From the NCBI GenBank assembly GCA_900551975.1, contig URYA01000069.1:1-7823 (forward strand): a stretch of DNA of 7,823 nt, given 5' to 3'. Positions 1-6,247 of the stretch are shown here, piece by piece (the stretch's first letter is position 1; every line of letters starts with the position of its first letter). The notes below the pieces were generated by a model. That model worked only from the letters and a program-made list of their open reading frames with translations. It did no database searches and was not told the DNA's origin. The translations under genes and the position numbers were made by a program. This stretch comes from an uncultured Collinsella sp. GTDB lineage: Bacteria > Actinomycetota > Coriobacteriia > Coriobacteriales > Coriobacteriaceae.

Positions 1-1670
1 CACGCGTGGGTAAACGCACTGCCACCGCCGCCCTGCGCATCGCCATCGAAATGGTCGAGGAAGGCCTGATCACCCGCGAAGAGGCCGTGAGCCGTATCGA
101 TTCCGCGCAACTCGACCAGCTCCTGCACCCGCAGTTCGATGCCTCCAAGAAGTACGAGGCGCTGGCCAGTGGTCTGAACGCCAGCCCCGGTGCCGCCGTG
201 GGCGAGGTCGTGTTCTCGAGCGATGATGCCGTCGCGCGTTCCGCCGAGGGCCGCAAGGTCATTCTGGTTCGCTGGGAGACCAACCCCGACGACTTGAAGG
301 GCATGGTCGCCGCCGAGGGCATCCTGACCAGCCACGGTGGCAAGACGAGCCATGCAGCCGTTATCGCCCGCGGTATGGGTACGCCCTGCGTCTGCGGCGT
401 TGAGCGCTTCCACATCGACGCCGCCGAGAAGGTCGTGCACATCGAGGGCAGTGACCGCGTGCTGCACGAGGGCGATGTCATCTCCATCGACGGCACCCAG
501 GGTATCGTCGTCGACGGCGCCGTTGATCTGGTTTCGCCCGAGCTCACCGGCGACCTGGACACCATCCTGTCCTGGGCCGACGAGATCCGTCTGGACGAGA
601 CCGACGGTCACGCCAACCACGTGCGCGTCAACGCCGACAACCCCGAGGATGCCGCACTCGCGCTCGAGTTTGGCGCCGAGGCCATTGGCCTGTGCCGCAC
701 CGAGCACATGTTCCTGGGTGACCGCAAGAACATTATCCAGAGCTTTATCCTGTCTGACGATGAGGCCGTGAAGCAGCAGGCCCTGGCCGACCTGCTCAAG
801 GTTCAGACCGAGGACTTCCTGGCGATGTTCAAGACCATGTCCGGTCGCGATGTGGTCGTCCGCCTGCTCGATCCGCCGCTTCATGAGTTCCTGGATAATC
901 CTCGCGAGCTCGAGGTTGCCATCACCAAGAAGGAAGCCGCTGGCGCCAGCGAGGAAGAGCTTGCTGTCCCGCGCGCCCGCCTGCGTCGTATCGACGGCAT
1001 GGTCGAGTCGAACCCCATGCTCGGTCTGCGCGGCGTGCGCCTGTCTGTCGTCTTTAGCGATCTGCCGCTCATGCAGGTTCGCGCCGTCGCCACGGCTGCT
1101 GCCTGCCTTATCAAGGAGGGCGTCGACCCGCGTCCCGAGATCATGGTTCCGCTCGTCTCCATCACGGCCGAGCACGTCCAGACCCGCGAGGTCATCGAGC
1201 GCGTGATCGCCGAGGTTTCCGCTGAGGAAGGCGTCGAGCTCAACATTCCCGTGGGTACTATGCTCGAGTTGCCGCGCGCCTGTATGGTCGCCGACGAGAT
1301 CGCCCATCACGCCGACTTCTTCTGCTTTGGCACCAATGACCTCACCCAGACGACCTTCGGTTTCTCGCGTGACGACGCCGAGGCCAAGTTCATCCCGCTG
1401 TACATGCATAAGAAGATCTTGAAGGACAACCCCTTCGAGACCATCGACGTGGCGGTGCTCGAGCTCGTGCGTATGGCCGTGGAGAAGGGTCGCGCCACCA
1501 ACCCCGACATGCACTTTGGCGTGTGCGGCGAGCACGGCGGCGACCCCAAGTCCATCAAGGGCCTGTTTAACGTGGCCGACGTGGACTACGTGTCCTGTTC
1601 GCCCTATCGCGTACCCCTCGCACGTCTTGCGGCCGCCCAGGCCAAGCTCGAGGCGGAGCGGTCCGCCTAA
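1..1670 (+). CDS. ppdK: Pyruvate, phosphate dikinase, C-terminal part (5' truncated by window)
   Basis: Catalyses the reversible conversion of pyruvate, ATP and Pi to PEP, AMP and PPi in the cytoplasm. The frame is open from base 3 and the first residues (R-V-G-K-R-T) match the family's Q-T-R-x-G-K-R-T segment, so the gene continues upstream and GTG 6 is not the start. About 555 residues are visible, roughly the last 60% of a protein usually near 870-900 aa. Counting residues from base 6, the swivelling phosphohistidine domain carries GGKTSHAAVIARGMG, with the catalytic His at residue 116 (351-353). The PEP-binding TIM barrel follows, with GLCRTEHMF, VVVRLLDPPLHEF, GLRGVRL, GTNDLTQTTFGFSRDD and GVCGEHGGDP. 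The Cys in the last motif (residue 507, 1524-1526) is the family's catalytic acid. The part seen has no frameshift or missing key residue. TAA is at 1668-1670. PEP synthase and PTS enzyme I share the fold, but these motifs are specific to PPDK. Confidence 0.96.
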   Translation, partial: RVGKRTATAALRIAIEMVEEGLITREEAVSRIDSAQLDQLLHPQFDASKKYEALASGLNASPGAAVGEVVFSSDDAVARSAEGRKVILVRWETNPDDLKGMVAAEGILTSHGGKTSHAAVIARGMGTPCVCGVERFHIDAAEKVVHIEGSDRVLHEGDVISIDGTQGIVVDGAVDLVSPELTGDLDTILSWADEIRLDETDGHANHVRVNADNPEDAALALEFGAEAIGLCRTEHMFLGDRKNIIQSFILSDDEAVKQQALADLLKVQTEDFLAMFKTMSGRDVVVRLLDPPLHEFLDNPRELEVAITKKEAAGASEEELAVPRARLRRIDGMVESNPMLGLRGVRLSVVFSDLPLMQVRAVATAAACLIKEGVDPRPEIMVPLVSITAEHVQTREVIERVIAEVSAEEGVELNIPVGTMLELPRACMVADEIAHHADFFCFGTNDLTQTTFGFSRDDAEAKFIPLYMHKKILKDNPFETIDVAVLELVRMAVEKGRATNPDMHFGVCGEHGGDPKSIKGLFNVADVDYVSCSPYRVPLARLAAAQAKLEAERSA

Positions 1671-1709
1671 CGTTTTGGGTTTAGACGCCTAGCGTAGCCC
1701 CCTTCATGT

Positions 1710-1735
1710 CGCCCGTCTCATTCGTGAGACGGGCG
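1710..1735 (+). terminator. Hairpin after ppdK, probable terminator without a U-tract
   Basis: An 11-bp perfect inverted repeat (CGCCCGTCTCA, TTCG loop, TGAGACGGGCG) lies 39 nt after the ppdK stop codon. Position and stem strength fit an intrinsic terminator. The base run directly after the stem (GTTATCATG) is not T-rich; the nearest T-rich stretch is 1751-1762. It may act as a weak or factor-assisted terminator, or as an mRNA 3'-end stabiliser. Confidence 0.6.
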
Positions 1736-1782
1736 GTTATCATGTGCGGGTTTTGTCTTTTTGTCTGCGTAAAAAATTGTTC

Positions 1783-1810
1783 TTGCAGCAGAAACCCGCG
1801 CGTGTATACT
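1783..1810 (+). promoter_or_regulatory. Probable sigma-70-type promoter of rplS
   Basis: The -10 box TATACT (1805-1810) matches the TATAAT consensus at 5 of 6 bases. A weaker -35 box TTGCAG (1783-1788) lies 16 bp upstream, preceded by an A6 run at 1771-1776 that could act as an UP-like element. Transcription would start near 1817, giving a leader of about 60 nt. This is the only convincing promoter I find in the window. Confidence 0.6.
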
Positions 1811-1831
1811 CGAATACGTTTGTTCAACTAC

Positions 1832-1855
1832 GTGCCGGCCAAGGTGGTACGGCAC
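1832..1855 (+). promoter_or_regulatory. Hairpin in the 5' leader of rplS
   Basis: GTGCCG (1832-1837) pairs with CGGCAC (1850-1855). The stem can extend inward past a bulged A1849 through G1838-T1848, C1839-G1847 and C1840-G1846, leaving a 5-nt loop. It lies between the predicted transcription start and the rplS ribosome binding site (AAGGA 1868-1872). Ribosomal protein genes often carry leaders bound by their own product, and an L19 leader is known from low-GC Gram-positives, so this may be an autogenous control site. That function is inference; only the pairing is seen. Confidence 0.45.
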
Positions 1856-1879
1856 CTCTAGAAGAGTAAGGAATTGCAC

Positions 1880-2221
1880 ATGGATTACATCCGCGCAATC
1901 GAGCGTCAGCAGATCCGCGAGGACATTCCTCAGGTTCGCGTCGCCGACAACGTCAAGGTTCACTACCGCATTAAGGAAGGCGACCGCGAGCGCATCCAGG
2001 TCTTCCAGGGCGACGTCATCCGCATGGCCGGCGCCGGTGCCCGCGAGACCTTCACCGTCCGCAAGATGTCCTTCGGTGTCGGTGTTGAGCGTACCTTCCC
2101 GCTTCACAGCCCCAAGATCGCCAAGCTCGAGGTCGTTCGTCATGGTCGCGTCCGTCGCGCCAAGCTGTACTACCTCCGCGACAAGGTGGGCAAGGCTGCT
2201 CGCATCCCCGAGAAGCGCTAA
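1880..2221 (+). CDS. rplS: Large ribosomal subunit protein bL19
   Basis: Structural protein of the 50S subunit located at the 30S/50S interface. The 113-aa product is the normal length for the family. It carries the diagnostic block ETFTVRKMSFGVGVERTFPL, followed by HSPKIAKLEV and the basic C-terminal RRAKLYYLRDKVGKAARI. The start is ATG 1880: AAGGA at 1868-1872 is 7 nt upstream, whereas an in-frame TTG at 1874 lies too close to that site. The gene has its own promoter and leader upstream and a strong terminator downstream, so it is probably transcribed largely as a single gene. In many Gram-positives rplS is followed by lepB or rbgA before rnhB; here rnhB follows directly. Confidence 0.98.
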   Translation: MDYIRAIERQQIREDIPQVRVADNVKVHYRIKEGDRERIQVFQGDVIRMAGAGARETFTVRKMSFGVGVERTFPLHSPKIAKLEVVRHGRVRRAKLYYLRDKVGKAARIPEKR

Positions 2222-2255
2222 GAAGATCGCAGCGTCTGTCCACTCGTTTGGACAC

Positions 2256-2285
2256 AAGGGTCACCTTCGGGTGGCCCTTCTTTTT
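2256..2285 (+). terminator. Intrinsic terminator of rplS
   Basis: AAGGGTCACC (2256-2265) pairs with GGTGGCCCTT (2270-2279), a 10-bp stem with one T-G wobble. The loop is a C(TTCG)G tetraloop, followed by CTTTTT ending at 2285. Stem, stable loop and T-run make this a standard rho-independent terminator 34 nt after the rplS stop. There is no T-run on the opposite side, so it works in one direction only. Confidence 0.93.
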
Positions 2286-2314
2286 ATCTGATTTGCATGC
2301 AAGGAGGGCCTGGT

Positions 2315-3103
2315 ATGGCCAACATGACGAGCTCGGTTTCGGCATCGCAGGTTGCCGGAGAGCTGGCGAGCGCTACGTTTGAGGAGATTCCCGCCCTCGT
2401 GGAGCATTATCGCGAGGACCCGCGCCAGCAGGTGATCAAGGCTTGTGAACGCGCCCTCAAACGCCATGCCAAAGAGCTTGCCGAGCGCGAGCGCGTCAAT
2501 GACATGTACGAGCTTATGTATGAGCTTGGCGGCGATGGCGTGGTCGTGGGCGTCGACGAGGTGGGTCGTGGCTCGGTAGCGGGTCCCTTGACCGTGTGTG
2601 CCGTGTGTCTTCCGATGGAGCCGCGCATCTGGGGCATCAACGATTCCAAAAAGCTCACGCCGGCGCGCCGTGAGCTGCTCTCGGTGAAGATTGCCGAGGT
2701 GGCGACTGCCATCGGCTTTTGCCATATCGCTCCCGCGGATATCGATGAGATGGGCATGGCCCGCGCCATCCGCGCTGCCGTCGCGGGCGCCGTGGCCGAT
2801 ACGGGACTTGAACCCGACTGCGTCCTCATGGATGGCAACCCCCTGGGCGCCGTTCCCAACGAGCGCGACGTGGTGAAAGGCGATGCCAAAATTGCCTGCA
2901 TCGCCGCGGCGTCCATCATGGCCAAGGTCACGCGTGACGAGATGATGGACGAGTATGACGCCGAGTATCCCGAGTACCATCTGGCCGAGTCGAAGGGCTA
3001 TGCAAGCCCCGAGCATATCGAGGCCATTCGCAAACATGGACTTTGTCCGCTGCACCGTGTGAGCTTTTGCGGAAACTTTCTGCAGACTGAGCGCCTTTTC
3101 TAG
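2315..3103 (+). CDS. rnhB: Ribonuclease HII
   Basis: Cleaves the RNA strand of RNA/DNA hybrids and incises at single ribonucleotides embedded in DNA, feeding ribonucleotide excision repair. The start is ATG 2315, with AAGGAGG at 2301-2307 and a 7-nt spacer; an in-frame ATG at 2297 lies before that site. The product is 262 aa. Residues 1-75 form the N-terminal extension (with a D-P-R motif at 35-37) typical of Bacillus-type enzymes and absent from the shorter E. coli protein. The catalytic core runs from GVDEVGRG (D81, E82) through NDSKKLT, LMDGNP (D173) and AASIMAKVTRDEM (D208), giving the full DEDD metal-binding set, and ends with the KGYASPEH and HRVSF motifs. It lies between two strong terminators with no clear promoter of its own, so transcription may depend on readthrough from rplS or on a weak internal promoter. 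Confidence 0.97.
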   Translation: MANMTSSVSASQVAGELASATFEEIPALVEHYREDPRQQVIKACERALKRHAKELAERERVNDMYELMYELGGDGVVVGVDEVGRGSVAGPLTVCAVCLPMEPRIWGINDSKKLTPARRELLSVKIAEVATAIGFCHIAPADIDEMGMARAIRAAVAGAVADTGLEPDCVLMDGNPLGAVPNERDVVKGDAKIACIAAASIMAKVTRDEMMDEYDAEYPEYHLAESKGYASPEHIEAIRKHGLCPLHRVSFCGNFLQTERLF

Positions 3104-3150
3104 GTCAATTGTGGAGACAGGGACCCCTGGGGTTTTATAAACCTGCTGAT

Positions 3151-3194
3151 AGCGGGCCGTATGCAACAACATTGCTGCGTACGGCCCGTTTTTT
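3151..3194 (+). terminator. Intrinsic terminator of rnhB
   Basis: The arm 3151-3161 (core CGGGCCGTA) pairs with 3180-3190 (core TACGGCCCG). The inner sequence can add a small GCAA/TTGC helix at 3163-3166 and 3172-3175. Six T residues follow at 3189-3194. It lies 47 nt after the rnhB stop and separates rnhB from the yraN operon. Confidence 0.9.
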
Positions 3195-3201
3195 GTCGGC
3201 A

Positions 3202-3223
3202 TTTGGTCAGCTTTTGGTTAGCT
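3202..3223 (+). repeat. Tandem 11-bp direct repeat upstream of the yraN operon
   Basis: TTTGGTCAGCT (3202-3212) is followed immediately by TTTGGTTAGCT (3213-3223), identical at 10 of 11 bases. The period is about one helical turn. It lies just after the rnhB terminator and 70 nt before the yraN start, where an operator or promoter element for the competence-type operon would be expected. A function is not shown; it may be a chance duplication. Confidence 0.5.
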
Positions 3224-3292
3224 TCCGGTACTTACCCGCATGAAAGGTGCCCTCATCATCGGGGCAATGCAGTGTGCGGGAAAGGAGACCCC

Positions 3293-3778
3293 ATGAGTGC
3301 CGCAAGCAAAAAGAGCAAGACGCAGCAGCTCAAGGAGCGTTGGGAAAACGGCGAGCTCGACTGCGGGGCGATGACGCCCGAGTTTATCAAGGGACTCAGT
3401 CCCCGCGAGCTGGGTATGCTGGGCGAGCTGATCACCATCGACTACTTTAACGAGCGCGGCTACACCTTGCTGGAGCAGGGTTATCGTTGCACCGAGGGCG
3501 AGGCCGATCTGGTGCTGCTCGATGAGCTCGACGATGTCGTAGTGATGGCCGAGGTCAAGACCAGACGCGTCGCGCTGGATTGCAACACGCGGGTCTTTCC
3601 CGAGGAGGCCGTGGACGTCCAAAAGCAACGCCGCTACCGCCGCATCGCAAGTTGCTATCTCATGGAGCATTATCCGCTCAAGGCGATTCGCTTCGATGCC
3701 GTGGGTGTCACCATTCGCGGCGGGCATATCGCCGAGATCGAGCATCAGTACAACGCGTTCGATTGGCAGGTGTCGTGA
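3293..3778 (+). CDS. YraN family protein (UPF0102), PD-(D/E)XK nuclease-like fold
   Basis: A small conserved protein whose biochemical role is not well established; the family has a restriction-endonuclease-like fold and commonly sits beside comM and dprA. The start is ATG 3293, with AAAGGAGA at 3281-3288; longer in-frame starts run back into the rnhB terminator. The product is 161 aa. Residues 41-150 carry the family motifs: LGE with E45, GYRCTEGEADLV with D72, and the AEVKTR motif (E87, K89), which together are the putative metal-binding set. PEEAVDVQKQRR and IRFDAVGV follow. Residues 1-40 are an extra charged N-terminal segment that most family members, near 120 aa, lack. The stop overlaps the comM start by one base (TGATG), so the two are probably translationally coupled. 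Assignment to the family is firm; nuclease activity is unproven. Confidence 0.92.
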   Translation: MSAASKKSKTQQLKERWENGELDCGAMTPEFIKGLSPRELGMLGELITIDYFNERGYTLLEQGYRCTEGEADLVLLDELDDVVVMAEVKTRRVALDCNTRVFPEEAVDVQKQRRYRRIASCYLMEHYPLKAIRFDAVGVTIRGGHIAEIEHQYNAFDWQVS

Positions 3779-5301
3779 TGGCGTTCGAGACGTTTGCCGT
3801 TCACGCGGCCTGCATCCGCGGCGTCGAGGCGATTCACGTTACGGTCGAGGTCTCGCTTGCCGGCGGCGTTCCTGGCATTCAGATGCTCGGCATCCCGAGT
3901 ATGGAGGTGATGGAGTCACGTGGTCGTATTCGCTGTGCGATGCGCTCCGCCGGGTTCGAGATCCCACGCTCGGGCATTACGGTCAACCTGGCGCCCGGCG
4001 ATATTCGCAAGACCGGTAGCGGCTTTGATCTGCCCATCGCCATCGCGGTTCTGGCGGCCGATGGGCAGATTCCCCGTGACAACCTCGATCGCTGCCTTAT
4101 CGCCGGCGAGCTCGGCTTGGACGGTACGGTGCTTCCCGTCAAGGGCGAGGTGGCGTTTCAGCTGCTGGCTCGCGACATGGGGCTGTCTTTTATCGCCGGC
4201 AGGTCAGACCAGCATGTGCCACTCGCGGGCGTGGATTGCGGATTCATCGATCATTTGTCTCAGCTTGCTCATGGTATGGGCGATGCCGCGCGACACTACT
4301 TGGATTCTGAGGGCGTTGAGGCGACCTTTGAGCCCGAGCTCGACTATGCCGACGTACTGGGGCAGGAAGTTGCCAAACGCGGCATGGCACTGGCGGCAGC
4401 GGGTGAGCTCGGTTTACTTATGATCGGGTCCCCGGGATCGGGCAAGACGATGCTTGCGCGCCGTATGACCGGCATCCTGCCTGAGCTTTCCGTTGAGGAT
4501 CAGCAGGAGGCGTTGTGCATCCATTCGGTTTTGGGTGAGAACATTGATGGCTTGTTGGCGGGGCACCGGCCCTTCCGCAGTCCCCATCACAGTATTTCAA
4601 CGGCGGGCCTCATTGGCGGAGGACGCCCGGTGCACCCGGGTGAGATCAGCCTTGCTCATGGCGGCGTGCTCTTTTTGGACGAGCTTGCCGAGTTTCCCAC
4701 GGGTGTGCTGCAGTCGCTGCGTCAGCCCATCGAACGCGGCTATGTGAGGATCGTACGCGTCGACGGGGCCTTTACCTTCCCGTCGCGCTTTCAGCTGCTT
4801 GCTGCAAGCAATCCCTGCCCCTGCGGCTTTTTGGGCGACCGTGAGGTGCCATGCCGCTGCTCGGCATCGATGGTGGAGCGCTATCGGGCTAAGCTGCGCG
4901 GTCCTTTGGCCGATCGTATCGACATGATGATCGATGTAACCCGTCCCGACCCCCAGGTGATTATCGAGGGTGCGGAGGGTATGTCGTCGGCCGAGTTACG
5001 TGACTACGTTGTGCGCGGTCGCGCCTTTCGCGCCTGGCGCGAGTCTCGTATGGACGATGCGGATGCCGGGGCCGAGGATGACGAGACGCGGTCCATTGAC
5101 GGCGTCGTTTCGACCTTTGAGCTCGATGATGCTGCCGAGAAATGCGTACTCGGCCTGTCCAAACGCACACATCTCACGGGGCGTGGCATCGTGCGCTTGG
5201 TTCGCATTGCGCGCACGATCGCCGATGTCGCCGAGAGCGAGCAAGTGACGCAGGACCACGTGCTCGAGGCGGCGATGTACCAGGGAAGGAGGGACCAATG
5301 A
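3778..5301 (+). CDS. comM: ComM/YifB family AAA+ ATPase (magnesium-chelatase-like)
   Basis: ComM proteins are hexameric helicases that promote branch migration of incoming single-stranded DNA during natural transformation. The 507-aa product matches the usual family length. Residues 20-140 form the ChlI/Lon-like N-terminal domain (GIPSMEVMESRGR, PGDIRKTGSGFDLPIA). The AAA+ core has Walker A GSPGSGKT (217-224, K223), the SPHHSISTAGLIGGG segment, Walker B VLFLDEL (D301, E302) and four cysteines in CPCG and CRC motifs (C347, C349, C359, C361). A GPLADRID motif follows, then the C-terminal magnesium-chelatase domain with SKRTHLTGRG and ARTIADVAES. ATG 3778 overlaps the yraN stop. A GTG at 3775 is a possible alternative start, and only a weak AGG precedes either. 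An acidic, Asp/Glu-rich insert lies near residues 425-440. The stop overlaps the dprA start. Confidence 0.96.
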   Translation: MAFETFAVHAACIRGVEAIHVTVEVSLAGGVPGIQMLGIPSMEVMESRGRIRCAMRSAGFEIPRSGITVNLAPGDIRKTGSGFDLPIAIAVLAADGQIPRDNLDRCLIAGELGLDGTVLPVKGEVAFQLLARDMGLSFIAGRSDQHVPLAGVDCGFIDHLSQLAHGMGDAARHYLDSEGVEATFEPELDYADVLGQEVAKRGMALAAAGELGLLMIGSPGSGKTMLARRMTGILPELSVEDQQEALCIHSVLGENIDGLLAGHRPFRSPHHSISTAGLIGGGRPVHPGEISLAHGGVLFLDELAEFPTGVLQSLRQPIERGYVRIVRVDGAFTFPSRFQLLAASNPCPCGFLGDREVPCRCSASMVERYRAKLRGPLADRIDMMIDVTRPDPQVIIEGAEGMSSAELRDYVVRGRAFRAWRESRMDDADAGAEDDETRSIDGVVSTFELDDAAEKCVLGLSKRTHLTGRGIVRLVRIARTIADVAESEQVTQDHVLEAAMYQGRRDQ

Positions 5302-6233
5302 TGGACGAGGGGACCTTTGAGCTGCATCCAGGTGATGCGTTGTATCCCGAGACCGTTTTGGAGCTTTCTGATGTACCCCAGACGCTTTATGTGCGCGGCA
5401 ACCCCGAGGTGCTTTCGACGTCCGCGCTCTCCATCATCGGCGCGCGCAAGGCCTCGCCGTATGGTCTTGCCGTGGCAGAGCTTGCGGCAAAAGTAGCGGT
5501 TGATGCGGGGGTGACGGTTGTTTCGGGCGGCGCGGTCGGTTGTGACCAGGCCTCGGGTTGGGCTGCGGTCAACGCCGGCGGCAAACACGTCGCGGTGCTG
5601 GGGACGGGCGCCGACGTGGTCTACCCGCGTTCGAGCGCGGGGCTTATTATGCGCACGCTCGATACGGGTGGCGCGGTCGTGTCGATCTCTCCGTGGGGCA
5701 TGGGTCCGCGCAAGTTTGCCTTTCCGCGCCGCAATCGCGTGATCGCGGCCCTGTCGCAAGCCCTCTTTGTATCCGAGGCGGGTATGCCTTCCGGGACGTT
5801 TTCCACAGCCGAGGCTGCTATGGATTTGGGGCGCGAGCTGCTTGCCGTGCCGGGGTCGATTTTGTCTCCCGAGTCGCGCGGTACCAACTATCTCATCGCC
5901 AACGGGGCCTGCTGCATTGTCGACGAGGAGTCCATCGAGATGGCTATCTCACGCATCTACGGAACCCTGCGCTACTCGCACCCCGATGCTCCCGGCATTG
6001 CCGACCTGGATCCAACGCAGCAGACCGTGATGCATGCGCTCATCGCCTCTCCGCTCAAGGTCGACGACATCGCGGCGCTCGTCTCGCTCGATGCTGTCGG
6101 CGTACTCAAACTCTTGGGTTCGCTTGAACTCGAGGGTCTTATCGAGCGCATGATGGATGGAAGGTATGCGCCCTCCAAGTTTGCCCTTCACGCCCAGACA
6201 CCCTTCGGTCACAATGGAAAACGTGTCAATTAG
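5298..6233 (+). CDS. dprA: DNA-processing protein DprA (Smf family)
   Basis: DprA binds imported single-stranded DNA in the cytoplasm and loads RecA on it during natural transformation. The product is 311 aa from ATG 5298. The adjacent ATG 5301 is equally possible; AAGGAGGG at 5286-5293 serves both. The Rossmann-like core has YVRGN, SIIGARKASPYG (45-56), VVSGGAVGCD (74-83), GTGADVVYP (102-110), FPRRNRVIAALS (142-153), SGTFSTAEAA and AVPGS. Residues 236-292 form a winged-helix C-terminal domain (DLDPTQQTVMHAL to the basic end). The N-terminal SAM-like domain of longer DprA proteins is absent. The usual G-x-A-x-G-I-D with a following His is changed to GAVGCD with no His, and the S-E-x-P motif reads SISP. 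The gene overlaps comM by 4 nt and trmFO follows after 14 nt, so it is inside one operon. Confidence 0.94.
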   Translation: MMDEGTFELHPGDALYPETVLELSDVPQTLYVRGNPEVLSTSALSIIGARKASPYGLAVAELAAKVAVDAGVTVVSGGAVGCDQASGWAAVNAGGKHVAVLGTGADVVYPRSSAGLIMRTLDTGGAVVSISPWGMGPRKFAFPRRNRVIAALSQALFVSEAGMPSGTFSTAEAAMDLGRELLAVPGSILSPESRGTNYLIANGACCIVDEESIEMAISRIYGTLRYSHPDAPGIADLDPTQQTVMHALIASPLKVDDIAALVSLDAVGVLKLLGSLELEGLIERMMDGRYAPSKFALHAQTPFGHNGKRVN

Positions 6234-6247
6234 AAAGGTGTTTGCAG

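Noticed and set aside
1..8. CACGCGTG palindrome at the window start
   Set aside because: It is within the ppdK coding frame (Q-T-R-x-G-K-R-T region) and is explained by codons.
1718..2257. 179-codon minus-strand frame opposite rplS
   Set aside because: Mirror of the L19 coding sequence and its promoter region; no credible ribosome binding site or recognisable protein.
2248..2290. Possible promoter for rnhB (TTGGAC 2248-2253 with TATCTG 2285-2290)
   Set aside because: The spacing is far too long and the sequence between is the rplS terminator.
2261..3202. 313-codon frame on the minus strand opposite rnhB
   Set aside because: It lies antisense to a complete RNase HII gene, crosses both terminators, has no family-like motif, and is expected from GC-rich codon use.
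3161..3292. Longer N-terminus for YraN
   Set aside because: It would run through the rnhB terminator stem and T-run; ATG 3293 has a proper ribosome binding site.
3580..3777. Longer N-terminus for ComM starting inside yraN
   Set aside because: The extension is the out-of-frame translation of yraN. The conserved ComM N-terminus begins at ATG 3778.
5142..5297. Longer N-terminus for DprA inside comM
   Set aside because: Out-of-frame comM sequence; AAGGAGGG at 5286-5293 marks the real start.
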